NCBI GenBank assembly: GCA_014885115.2
Contig: WKLE02002538.1
Span: forward strand, 1 to 31,306
Direction: 5' to 3'
DNA: 31,306 nt
Source of the DNA: Asterionellopsis glacialis
Taxonomy: Eukaryota > Bacillariophyta > Plagiogrammaphyceae > Rhaphoneidales > Asterionellopsidaceae
The first letter of the stretch is position 1, and every line of letters starts with the position of its first letter. The notes under the pieces are model-generated. The model saw only the letters and a list, made by a program, of their open reading frames with translations, searched no databases and was not told the DNA's origin. The translations under genes and the position numbers were made by a program. Of this stretch, positions 9,335 through 19,260 are shown piece by piece.

Positions 9335-11549
9335 TTATTGTGCATGAATTTCAATATCTGGTACTCGCAGTCTTGCTGCCTCGGTGTTATTCCCACAATC
9401 CTTGCAGGTACAGTGATCACCACACACAAGATCAAATCGGAAACAATCACAGTATTTCTTGAGACATCTGTTCAAATTAAAAGTACAAGAAAACGAAAGA
9501 AATTGAAAAAGTTAGTATTTCCGATTTGAAAAAATAGCAGTGGCCATTTTCCTTGCGCATTTTTTTTGGTTCCTACACAAATGAAATTGCAACTTACCGA
9601 TTGTTTTTGCAAGCACATCCGGAACCAACTTCTTTAATTTTTTTCTTAAAGGCGTCCGGTCGTTTTTCGAGACATTGTTCAATGGCATATTTTCGCTTAC
9701 CACCTTCCCCGCTCTCTTGGACAGTATTGAGACATCCTACACAGGAACAAGAGGCATTGCAAACCTTTTTACTTTGAAAGCAATCACAGTACAACTTGAG
9801 ACATCTTGATTTGATACATCTACACGCAGTCTCTCCTGGACTTGGTTGAGGGAGTTCTTTTTGAGCACTAGTGAATGCAAGTGGGTTACGACTAAGAGTA
9901 GCCTTGATTGCCTTGGTTCGTTCACCATCCATTCCACTTTCGGCTGTTGTATTTTTACAATTTGCACAAGCACACTTTTCATCACAATGCAAGCCAGCCT
10001 TGAAGCATTCACAGTAGAGTTTGATGCAATGTGACTTGGAACAACTGCATCCATTGTGCGAGTCGTTAAGGTTGGCCTGTTCTTGCTGCTGAATTACGAC
10101 GCTCTCGTTTTTCAAGGGTCCCATTTCAAGTGCAGCGGAGCATAAAAAGTCAAGGGCACTGGTGTTAGATTTACCTTGTCCACGGGCACCTTGACCATTG
10201 CTGCTTTCCGTTTTGGGAGGTTGTTCTGTTATAGGGGCTGGTCCAGGTCCGGGAGCAGGTCCAGGTCTGGGTGCCGGCATGGGGCCAGAGGGTCCATGCA
10301 TAGGCCCCGAGGGTCCTCGCATGGGTCCACTAGGACCATGCATAGATCCAGGTGGTCCCTGTCCATGCATAGGTCTACTGGGTCCATGCATGGATCCAGG
10401 TGGTCCCTGCCCAGGCATAGGGCCAGAGGGACCGTGCATAGGCCTATGCATATGACTGGGCATTGATGCATGCATGGGTCCAGCAGGTCCTGGTACGGGT
10501 CCCAGTCCTGGTGGAGGACCTTGATGTCCGGGTGCAGGTCCTGGTGCGGGTCCTGCCCCAGTCGGTGCAGGTCCAGTTCCATTAGAAAGTTGTGGTCGTT
10601 GATCGGGTTTTATTTTTTTTCGGTCTGGGCTGTTTGAATCATCGTTGGAATACGCCATTGGTGGACCAGGACGCTTCTCATGCGGTGGCATGTTGCCTTT
10701 GCCAGCTTCTGTTTCGCGATTCATAGTATTATTGTAAGGAGCAGCGCCATTTGCAGGCGCTGGAGCTTGGTTTTTATTTTCACCATCGTATCCGAGCATT
10801 CCCTTTTGTTGTTGACCTCCTGGGTACATCCAATTCGAATGTGCGGTGGGTCTACCTGCGTACATGGGATTTGTTGGACCGGGACCACCCGGGCCTCCCA
10901 TTTGAGGGTGTCTTCCCACAGCGGCTCCAGGTGCACCGGGAGTCATTGACTTAGCTTGCAACCAGGCTTCATATGGGTTTTCACCCCTTCGGGCTCCTGG
11001 AGGAGGAAATCCTGGAGGCATTCCATTGGGGGGAGGTGGATGATTTGGCATGTGGTTTTGTTGGTATCCTAGCGGAGCCATTCGACGATTCCACATTTGT
11101 TGTTGCTGTTGTTGCTGCTGCTGCTGCTGGTGTCTGGAATTTTCATTTGCAGCCATATGTTGTGACATCATCTCCTTATTCTTGGAAGGATCCTTCATAT
11201 CACGATTGAGAAAGTTGTCATCCCTGTCTTCCTTCTCCTGTTGATCATAGTATCGAGCGGCAGACATCGAAGCTTGCTGTTGTGCCATTTGAGCCTGCGC
11301 TTGGGCTTGGGCTCGAGCCTGTGCTTGAGCCTGTTGCTGAGCTTGCATAGATCCGGAGTTCGGTCCATTTTCTTGCATTGCTTTCCACCGTTGAGATTCT
11401 TGCAATGCATTGACATTGGCCGCAGCTCTGGAAGCAAATAAATTTGGTTTGCGAAGTAGATTTTCTTGATAATTTGCTGCCGCTGGATTCGGTGCACCCT
11501 GAGTAGTCTGATTGGCCGCTGGCCACATTTGATGATTTCTTGCCGACAT
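9335..11549 (-). CDS. Tesmin/TSO1-like CXC-domain DNA-binding protein with three CXC repeats, two exons
   Basis: CXC (CRC) proteins such as LIN54, tesmin and TSO1 bind CHR-type promoter DNA through zinc-bound Cys-rich repeats and regulate cell-cycle genes. Exon 1 is 11549-9598 and exon 2 is 9467-9335, with a 130-nt GTAAGT...ACAG intron, giving 694 aa. The frame also stays open upstream to 11663, but only with a GTG; the first ATG is at 11549. The N-terminal 490 residues are low-complexity: Gln/Ala, then Pro/Gly/Met repeats. CXC1 begins at residue 500 (GCSCSKSHCIKLYCECF), with the RNPLAF linker after it. CXC2 begins at 575 (ACRCIKSRCLKLYCDCF), followed by a second linker, RPDAF. Without splicing the frame stops in mid-repeat (GCACKNNR-stop). 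With splicing, CXC3 is completed as GCACKNNRCLKKYCDCF plus CGDHCTCKDC. Most family members have two repeats. Confidence 0.88.
10230..10570. repeat. Minisatellite coding Gly-Pro-Met/Ser-Gly-Pro repeats
   Basis: Degenerate tandem units of about 15-33 nt within the CXC gene encode GPSGPMHGPSGPM-like and PAPGPGPAP segments. The antisense strand is also open here, which creates false Gly/Pro/Cys-rich frames. Confidence 0.85.
11100..11136. repeat. CTG/TTG repeat coding poly-Gln
   Basis: TTG and CTG triplets on the plus strand give about eleven consecutive Gln codons in the CXC gene on the minus strand, in its low-complexity N-terminal region. Confidence 0.85.
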
Positions 11550-12876
11550 TTCACAAATTCCAAAACTCGCTCCACTCTTGCAAACAATGTGTGGAATAGA
11601 ATACAATAGTGAAGATAGAAAGAGAGAGAGATCCTTGGAAGATCTTGGTCGTTGTTCAATCACGTCTTGCGATGCTCTTTGTCTTATCGCTGAAGCGTTG
11701 GAGCATTGTCTGCGTAGCTTCGAAAGTTTGATAGCTCCGTGGGATATCCGTAGACTCCAGTAGACATTACGGCCGTGTGAAAACCCGCGGTCGCGGTTTT
11801 TCCAAACTTGAAAATTCGGCTGCCGTGGAAAATCTACCGAAGCTACGCACTTTCACTTTTGATTTTTTTCAATAGAAATCTGAATTTAGAAGATTTGAAA
11901 CCTTTGCGTAGAAGCCTTCTTAAGTAATTTTTGAAAAAAGCGAATAATCATATAAGCCAATATGAAATAGTAGATTCTGACTTAGAAGAGGCGGGCGCTT
12001 ACACTGAAATTATAACTACATTGTAACTTAGGAAAGCAAACGGTAGGTGTATTCTATCTAACAAAATAAAACAGTAATAATTCTACCTATTCCTACGTTA
12101 AGATCGTATAAATGAGTCGCCGGGCCTGCTGAAAATATAAACGCATGGTCACTATAGGAAAAATAGGTATTTGGAATTAAATCAAACGGTGAAGCGCTGA
12201 CCAATGAAATCAAATCAAAAAATCGAATTTCGGTCGGGCTAGAGGGACTACCTGTACCACACAAATCTTTCTCATGAATTCGACAATGATAACTTCCGTC
12301 TGTTCCCATATCGTTCAGTATGGTATTTTGAGTTCAATTCAATCGCCCGCGCCAACATAAATAAAGTACCAGAACAGGCTGTACAATCCACACACGTGTC
12401 GAAGATTCCGTCCCGACGAGGTCTACGACTAACTACCATTTACCGTAGCGTTCAACGAGTAACTTGTGCTGGTGGTAGAGATCAAAGAGCCTCTCTTGAA
12501 GTTTGTGGGTTGCGTGTCAGCCAGGGTGGCGTGGGTTCCTTCGGAAATTTCAAAAATATGAAAACTTCGCTAGTAAAGTCTGCCCATTGTCTTTATCGGG
12601 GTCACAAAGAAGTTCTGCGAAAAAAATGAGAAGAAGGATTATTGTACATAAACAATTTTATTTATCGTTTGATGTGGTTCGGGCATATTACTCTAAAATT
12701 CCGAGAGATCATTATCGCAGTGGCATATTTTTTTTTAACCCTCATATCTTATTCAATGCAACAAGTTGGACCATAAAATATGACTAAGCGTGTACTTTAA
12801 TTTATATCATTATTTGTAATAGAATATCACTTTGTGTGCAGTGACGACTCATTTCAACAAACAAGGTATTCTATAG
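11550..12876. other. 1.3-kb intergenic region upstream of the CXC gene
   Basis: The CXC promoter should lie at the left end, with a CT-rich leader on the minus strand at about 11600-11640. A 12-bp inverted repeat, TGCGTAGCTTCG at 11711-11722 and its complement at 11838-11849, brackets a GC-richer patch containing CCGCGGTCGCGG. A G-box-like ACACGTGT occurs near 12391. Short frames (for example 12058-12309 minus, 12396-12629 plus) show no known motif and are not called. Confidence 0.45.
11711..11849. repeat. 12-bp inverted repeat pair, possible MITE-like remnant
   Basis: Perfect 12-nt arms (TGCGTAGCTTCG and CGAAGCTACGCA) flank 115 nt. The internal halves show only weak complementarity, and I see no convincing target-site duplication. 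This could be a degraded miniature transposon, a regulatory inverted repeat or chance. Confidence 0.3.
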
Positions 12877-14778
12877 CTAATCTTCATCATCCCATTCACC
12901 TTCTCCAACAGGAAGTGCTTGTTCTTCTTCATCAGAATCTGAAACAACTTCTTCTGCATCATCAGTTTTAATTTGTTTTTTATCTTCACCATCCGTACTT
13001 GCCTTCTTCTTCCCTTCATCGTCTTGTTCGGTATCGTCATCGTCGTTGTCATCATCGTCGTTGTCATCTTGCATATTTTCTTCACCAATTTCATTCAGAT
13101 CTTGCTTGATGGCCTTCACACCTTCAATCTTGGATGTAGATTCCTTCTTGGTTTCAGCTTCTTCTCCATCCTTAAGCTCAGGTGGTGCAACATAATGAGG
13201 TAATCTTCCTCGTTGGAAGTCATGAATCATCATGATAGCAGCACTTCGTAGGCAGGGTTCACCACCCTTTAAAAGTCGTCCAGAACGCTTGGCAATCATT
13301 TCTAACAGTTGCATAGTTGTTTTCCATGTATCATCACCCTTTTTGGGAAGACTGTATTGAGCAGCCACGTGTTCACGTTTCACCTTTTCTAATATAGGAG
13401 CAATGTAGTCTTCAGGATTTTCTAATCGTTCAGCACGGACAACACCCTTGAGTACAGAATCAATTTCAGAATCACCTGCTGTATCCACAACCACACCTGG
13501 ACAATCAATCAATGATATACGTTTGAACAGGGTAATGTATTGCCAAATTTTGGTTTCACCAGGCACAGGTGCAACCTTACATGATTTCTTCGAGATGATG
13601 GTATTAATGACGGAAGATTTGCCCACATTGGGATATCCAATCACACCAACACTAATTTGTTTCTTATCTTCATGAAGTTTACCAAATTGTCGCAATAGGG
13701 ATATCAAGGCACCCTTACCAAAGGCATTATTCATGGATGCATGAAAGGCAATGGTAGGCCGTACTTTGGCCAATTCACCAATCCAACGCTTGGCAACCCA
13801 ATTGGGGACTAAATCAATTTTATTCAATACAAATACCAAGTGTTTATGATGCGCATTTTTGGCAATATGATTTTCAATCATGGTACAACGTGTACCAGGT
13901 ACATTACGTGCATCAATGACATGCAATACGACATCGGAACAATCAATAACCTTCCAAAATTCACCCCAGATACGTTTCGATTGTCCCTTGAGGAATAAAT
14001 CATCCTTCTTTTCGTGATGCCAATCGACACCTTCACCAGATTTCATATCAATGTTGGAATCACGACCCCAGGGGACAATACCCTCACGTGTATTGATCTT
14101 TTGATAGGTATCATTACTTTGTTGTGCGGCTGCCAATAAGGCACCATATCCACTTGCATCATTATCAGGACCCTGTGGAACAACTTCGGCCGTACCACCT
14201 GCCGAAGCTGCTGCCGCTTTTTTCTTTTGTTCGTCACCTTTTCGTCCCACCAAGTATTGATCTAATTTGACGCGTTTACGTTGACTTTTGGATCCAAAGG
14301 CATGATTGAATGGTTCACTGGTTAACAATCCAGATTTATTTTGTTTGGCGATTTCAGCCGCATCTTGTAACAATCCCATGGGTAATTTTTTACGTTTCAA
14401 GACGACCGAATAGGGGTCTGCTACTTTATCTGACATTTCATCACGGAAGCGATCCAATTCAGTAGCACCCACAACACGTGTATTACCAAACCAACGACGA
14501 TCGGGTTGGATTCGTCCAGTCGCAGATGTAATTTCTGTATCACCTGCACGGTCCTTCATCATGAATTGTCCACCGACAATGGTACCCTCCTTGTTACGGA
14601 TAGCTTTACCACCTGTGTACATTTTAAGACGTTTAATGGTATCTGCTGTACGCATATTTAAATCACCCTTTTTGGGTGCCGTACGTCCAGGTCTCGATGA
14701 AGCAGTGGATTTGCGCATCATATTGACACTGCCCTTATTGGGCATTTGTTTCGTGTATTTCCATCCTGTTTTCGGCAT
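12877..14778 (-). CDS. NOG2: Nucleolar GTP-binding protein 2 (NOG2/GNL2), 60S assembly GTPase
   Basis: This 633-aa protein has no intron and starts at an ATG (14776-14778). The N-terminal NGP1NT region (about 40-170) is typical, including the segment RWFGNTRVVG and the basic KSQRKRVKL. The GTPase domain is circularly permuted: G4 NKID at 319-322 comes before the P-loop GYPNVGKSS at 381-389 and G3 DCPG at 425-428. This order is diagnostic of the YlqF/Nog family. NOG2 acts on pre-60S particles in the nucleolus and nucleoplasm and must leave before export factors load. All motifs are intact. The C-terminus (from about 560) is very acidic, rich in Asp and Glu, as in other eukaryotic members. The gene is divergent from the USP5 gene, with starts about 900 nt apart. 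Confidence 0.95.
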   Translation of the reverse strand: MPKTGWKYTKQMPNKGSVNMMRKSTASSRPGRTAPKKGDLNMRTADTIKRLKMYTGGKAIRNKEGTIVGGQFMMKDRAGDTEITSATGRIQPDRRWFGNTRVVGATELDRFRDEMSDKVADPYSVVLKRKKLPMGLLQDAAEIAKQNKSGLLTSEPFNHAFGSKSQRKRVKLDQYLVGRKGDEQKKKAAAASAGGTAEVVPQGPDNDASGYGALLAAAQQSNDTYQKINTREGIVPWGRDSNIDMKSGEGVDWHHEKKDDLFLKGQSKRIWGEFWKVIDCSDVVLHVIDARNVPGTRCTMIENHIAKNAHHKHLVFVLNKIDLVPNWVAKRWIGELAKVRPTIAFHASMNNAFGKGALISLLRQFGKLHEDKKQISVGVIGYPNVGKSSVINTIISKKSCKVAPVPGETKIWQYITLFKRISLIDCPGVVVDTAGDSEIDSVLKGVVRAERLENPEDYIAPILEKVKREHVAAQYSLPKKGDDTWKTTMQLLEMIAKRSGRLLKGGEPCLRSAAIMMIHDFQRGRLPHYVAPPELKDGEEAETKKESTSKIEGVKAIKQDLNEIGEENMQDDNDDDDNDDDDTEQDDEGKKKASTDGEDKKQIKTDDAEEVVSDSDEEEQALPVGEGEWDDED

Positions 14779-15682
14779 GGTTGTTTTTCTTTATCTTTTT
14801 ATTTTATAGTAGAAGAAGATGAGGAAAGTGAATGTAGAAATTGATTTGCAAAGAGGACGAGACGTCAAAGGAAGAAAGAAAGATGCTAGTCTTATTCTTG
14901 GTTGAATTTGTATGGGACGGCCTTTTTTGTTTTACTTTCTTTTGCGTATGTCAAGTGAAGAAAATTCGACACAACGTACCAAGAAGAAAAAGTGCAAAAG
15001 AAAGTCAAGAGATTTGTCTTGCTTCTTTTCCCTTGCCTTACTTGGCTTTCCCTTCTTTTTTGTTTTTGTTCTGTACAGCAGTACACGGGCTGTGGTCCAA
15101 GCTCCCTTCGCGGTTTTTCTTCCCTCTCTACTACTTTGGTTTCTGTTCTGGTTGGCGGTGAGATTTATTGGTGGCGGTGTGTGATCAAAGAAACCATTTG
15201 AGCGCATGGATGCGCATAATAATTTTTGAAAATTTGCTTTTCCTTTATTATTTTGACTTTGGATGAGTGTTTTGATCTTTTTCGTGATGATGTCATTATG
15301 ATGTGTCATTTTCAAATTTCGTTAGCCTTCGTTCGTTTTCCGCTCCTCAGAAGATATATAATACAAAGATTGCAGTTTTGCCGGCGTGCGGTGATGAGAG
15401 ATAGGTAGATTGTGTCTATCAACAACTCTATCGATCAACGGTTTGTTTGTCTTGTTTAAACCTTCTTCGTGTTGATTCTCCAGTCATCTCTGGCAAGCAT
15501 ATAGGTCTCAACATTGACATTGAAAGAGTATCCTCATTTTTACAACCTTCTATATATCGATCAAACACAGAACTTCCAAGAAGTTGTCATTTAGAAAGAG
15601 GTTTAGGAACGGACCAGAGTTTGTGCAACGCAACAACTTTTACTCTAAAAAAACTACTCCAACAAAACTGTTTGAAAAAACC
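14779..15682. promoter_or_regulatory. Divergent promoter region between NOG2 and USP5 genes
   Basis: About 900 nt separate the two start codons. An ATATATAATA TATA-like box lies near 15353-15362 and another AT run near 15550, both on the USP5 side. T-rich tracts lie at 15010-15070. Several overlapping short frames occur on both strands without any recognisable motif. In-frame codons from 15584 precede the USP5 ATG but start with TTG. Confidence 0.35.
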
Positions 15683-18439
15683 ATGGAACGCATTACACAG
15701 TTAGCTTCCGAAGGTTGTCGTGTGGCATCTGCACATGATACCGTTTTAAATTCAGAATGTGCGTATACATTTCATACACCTTATACCACAGAAAAGGGCA
15801 TACTTGTCAATTTAAAAAGTTTCATTGGAACGATTGAATCATTGGCCATGACCAACATGACTGACGAGGAGGAAGCCTTGTTTGTTCGTATTGTCAAGAA
15901 TCGTGTCGAAAAAGAACAAACAGAGGAAATCAATCAGGGTGACGAAGAAATGAAAGACGGAGACGAGGGAAAGGGTGCTACCAAGTTAGGTGTAGGTGTT
16001 CCAGGTGGATTCCAATCGGAAGAAGATGCATTTAAAACGATATCTACCTATTCTGTAGTAGTTATGAAAAAGGATAAGGATGGACCACCGAAAGTTCTTG
16101 CCGAAGTGCCGTACAGCGATGAATCAAAAAATGATTTTCCAACCATGGTATCGCAGTCCGTGGATTCTATAATTCATCATTCAGGATTGGCCGTACAACA
16201 AGATTTAAAAGTATGGGAATTAGATGATGAACCCACACCTGTGTCTAAATATTATCAAGATTTACCATTTGTTGATAATGGTAAACTCGTAAGTCCTAAT
16301 CCAAAAGATTGGAAATGTGAAGCTTCGGGTGATACTGATAATTTATGGTTGAATTTAAGTGATGGATACATTGGCGGTGGACGTAAGAATTGGGATGGGA
16401 GTGGTGGATCGAATGGTGCATTAGATCATTTTACAGAAACAGGTGAAAAGTATCCCCTGGTAGTCAAACTAGGAACGATTACTGCCGATATTGAAACAGC
16501 CGATTGTTTCTCCTATGCCAAGGATGAAGATTGCCCTGTCAAAATACCCAATTTAGTGGAATTGTTAGAAAAACGTGGTATCAAGGCTGCATCCTTACAA
16601 AAAACAGCCAAGAGTACAGCTGAATTAGAAGTTGAATTAAATGCAACCTATGCCTTTGATGCAATCACCGAAGCTGGATCACACTTGACTCCCGTGGCTG
16701 GACCCGGATATCAAGGATTACAAAATTTAGGTAATTCATGTTACATGAATAGTGTTGTGCAACTTTTATTAAGTGGTACCGTACCAGAATTATCCAAACG
16801 ATACGGGTGTTCTGCTTCTTCGGCGGAAGATACTATTACATCCCACCCCATGTTACAAAACGTATCACCCCGAGATGCACCTCATGATGTATTGGTACAA
16901 TTGGCCAAATTATCATGTGCCTTGACATCCGGTGTCTATGCTGGACCTGTTCCAGAATCGGCGGAAGTGACAGATTCCAAATCATTGGATCCTAAATATC
17001 GTCTACAACCGCGCATGTTCAAACATGTGATTGGTGGTGATCATGTTGACTTTCGTACAGGACAACAACAAGACGCTGCACAATACTTACAACATTTATT
17101 GGAAAAAATAGATCGTAATGAACTAGCAGCACTTAAATCATCCTCGGACAATCGGTTACAATCCAAATCAGAAGAAGATGGTGGTGATGAAAGTGCTGGC
17201 GATCCAGTAACCTCACGTCTCTTTTCCTTTAAAAGTACAGCACGTCTTGTATGTAGTCAAGACGGCAAAATCAAATACAAGGAAAGCGCACCTGAAACCA
17301 TGCTCAGTTTACGTCTTCCCATGGAAAAGGCTGTTGTGATTGAAGAAGAGAAGAAAGAGGAAGATACTGGGAAAGAAACAGATGGTGGTGATGATGGTGC
17401 ACCTAAAGAAAAACGTCTCAAGGCAGAAGAGGGTGACGAAAAGAAACCAGTACCCACTGTAACATTCCAACAATGTTTAGATTCTTGGGCTGCGGAAACA
17501 ACCTTGGAAGATTATCGTTGGCCACATTTACAAAATACAGTCCATCCAGCCACGCAACAAACGACATTTACCAACTATCCACGATACCTATTAGTTCACA
17601 TTCAACGGTATACCTTGGGCGCTGATTGGACACCTCAAAAGTTAGAAGTAAATTTAGATATTGCTGAGGAAATTGATTTGAATTCGTTGAAATCAAAAGG
17701 TCCCCAAGAAAATGAAGACTTGGTCCCACCTGAAGAAGAAACGACGGCTACCGCCGCTACAACTGCAGCTGAAATGAATGCACCACCTGCCATTGATGAA
17801 GGTGCACTATGTCAACTTATGGATATGGGTTTTAGTATGAATGGATCGAAACGTGCCTTGAATGCAGTGGGTGGGAATGATGTACAAGCTGCCATGAATT
17901 GGGTCTTTGAACATTCTACAGATCCTGACTTTAATGATCCACTTCCAGAACCATCCGCGGATGGTGTTGCTGCTGCTGCCAGTATTTCCGATAGTGGTGT
18001 AGACGAAGGTGTTGTCATGTCACTAGTTGAGAATCTAGGGTGCTTTACACCCGATCAAGTTCGTGCTGCATTGAAGGAATGCAGTGGTGCAGCTGATAGA
18101 GCCGCAGATTGGCTCTTTTCACATATGGATGATATAGAAGGAGCTATTGCTGCCTTGAACAGTAAGAATGATGCTGCAGCCGCTGCTGCTAGTGATGGTG
18201 CTACTTCTGACGTCAAACTTGAGGATGGTGATGGAACCTATACTATGGTTGGTATGGTGTCACATATCGGTAAAAACACAGGCAGTGGTCATTATGTAGC
18301 ACATTTGAAACGCAATGACAAATGGGCTATTTTCAATGATGAAAAGGTAGCCTTGTCAGAGCATCCACCCTTTCAACATGCCTACATGTACCTATTTCAA
18401 AGAAAGGATACCATCAATGCACCTAGTCCTGATTATTAA
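15683..18439 (+). CDS. USP5: Ubiquitin carboxyl-terminal hydrolase 5 / UBP14 (isopeptidase T)
   Basis: The enzyme disassembles free polyubiquitin chains in cytosol and nucleus. From the first ATG (15683) it has 918 aa, against 858 in human USP5. Domains in order: an N-terminal UBP-like region (ECAYTFHTPYTTEKG), a ZnF-UBP fold at about 205-290, and a USP catalytic domain interrupted by two UBA domains (about 706-755 and 774-815). The catalytic Cys is C353 in NLGNSCYMNS and the His box is SGHYVAH (H870), followed by FND (885-886). The ZnF-UBP has lost three of four zinc ligands: human C199, C202, C219 and H232 align with C212, S215, G232 and G245. The ubiquitin-tail Arg (human R221) is kept as R234. 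An acidic/Lys-rich insert lies at about 550-590. The frame is open 33 codons upstream, but only from a TTG. Confidence 0.93.
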   Translation: MERITQLASEGCRVASAHDTVLNSECAYTFHTPYTTEKGILVNLKSFIGTIESLAMTNMTDEEEALFVRIVKNRVEKEQTEEINQGDEEMKDGDEGKGATKLGVGVPGGFQSEEDAFKTISTYSVVVMKKDKDGPPKVLAEVPYSDESKNDFPTMVSQSVDSIIHHSGLAVQQDLKVWELDDEPTPVSKYYQDLPFVDNGKLVSPNPKDWKCEASGDTDNLWLNLSDGYIGGGRKNWDGSGGSNGALDHFTETGEKYPLVVKLGTITADIETADCFSYAKDEDCPVKIPNLVELLEKRGIKAASLQKTAKSTAELEVELNATYAFDAITEAGSHLTPVAGPGYQGLQNLGNSCYMNSVVQLLLSGTVPELSKRYGCSASSAEDTITSHPMLQNVSPRDAPHDVLVQLAKLSCALTSGVYAGPVPESAEVTDSKSLDPKYRLQPRMFKHVIGGDHVDFRTGQQQDAAQYLQHLLEKIDRNELAALKSSSDNRLQSKSEEDGGDESAGDPVTSRLFSFKSTARLVCSQDGKIKYKESAPETMLSLRLPMEKAVVIEEEKKEEDTGKETDGGDDGAPKEKRLKAEEGDEKKPVPTVTFQQCLDSWAAETTLEDYRWPHLQNTVHPATQQTTFTNYPRYLLVHIQRYTLGADWTPQKLEVNLDIAEEIDLNSLKSKGPQENEDLVPPEEETTATAATTAAEMNAPPAIDEGALCQLMDMGFSMNGSKRALNAVGGNDVQAAMNWVFEHSTDPDFNDPLPEPSADGVAAAASISDSGVDEGVVMSLVENLGCFTPDQVRAALKECSGAADRAADWLFSHMDDIEGAIAALNSKNDAAAAAASDGATSDVKLEDGDGTYTMVGMVSHIGKNTGSGHYVAHLKRNDKWAIFNDEKVALSEHPPFQHAYMYLFQRKDTINAPSPDY

Positions 18440-19260
18440 GTTTACGTAGATAATAATATATAGAACGGGAGGGAAACTTGGGAGAGAACAGGAGCGGAAA
18501 GAAACGGGAAGCATATGGCTGTCACATCTAGTAATTACAGTATATCCTTTTATTAGAAAACATTGAAAAGACGTATTATTCTTGCAGTATTTCGTTTCTT
18601 CCTACCTTTCGACCACGGTTGTGTGTGTCTGCAGCAAAAAGAAAAAAAGTATATCAGAATTTTGTCTTAGATTCAATTGAAATGCGGCACAGCCAAAAGG
18701 TAGGTTGGTTGGAAAAAACAATCCTAAAGGAACCTACACGGTGCCCCCAAGAGCAGGTCGCACTGTTGCATTCTAGGCTAGAGAGAGTGGATGGTGGCTC
18801 CTTCGCTTGTCCCGAATGATCCTGAGAATCATCGTCAATGGCAAATCTTGCATCGCCAATCCAGTAAGTAAGAAACCATAGACTACCGTGCCTTCTTGCT
18901 ATGGGTGGTTTTCTTGCTATGAGTGGGCTGCTCGTGGACTGAGAACCAGGAACCACGTCCTAGACTATACTATAGCAACCAATGATAGCTGGCAGACGTC
19001 TACTTGATTCATTCTCAGTTCAAGTGATTTGTATTTTATTCCAACAGGATCCTAGTTGCCAGGAGAAAGGCGTATAGAGAGTAGAGAGTGAGTAAGAAAT
19101 GAAAAAGCCCACAATCTCTTGCGATGTATGTTTAAATGGTAGTATGTTGTTGTTCTCTATTATTAGTATTATTCAAATACAAGGCAAGATTTGTTATTCC
19201 CCTATGATTGGTTGTCCATTATAATATTAGTAGTAGTACTGACTGTATAGAAGCTTAATA
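18440..19260. other. Convergent 3' intergenic region
   Basis: This is the space between the USP5 and phosphatase stop codons. It holds an imperfect direct repeat, TTCTTGCTATGGGTGG at 18893-18908 and TTCTTGCTATGAGTGG at 18911-18926. A 100-codon minus-strand frame at 18654-18956 has no recognisable motif and is not called. Confidence 0.4.

Noticed and set aside
10198..10582. Gly/Pro/Cys-rich open frames on both strands inside the CXC gene
   Set aside because: They are reflections of the GPS/GPM minisatellite and have no independent support.
11550..11663. 38-codon extension of the CXC protein
   Set aside because: It begins with GTG and is CT-rich, like a 5' leader; the first ATG is at 11549.
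15584..15682. 33-codon extension of USP5 starting at 15584
   Set aside because: It begins with TTG, and family alignment puts the start at the ATG 15683.
18654..18956. 100-codon minus-strand frame between the convergent USP5 and phosphatase genes
   Set aside because: No recognisable domain; it lies in likely 3' untranslated sequence.
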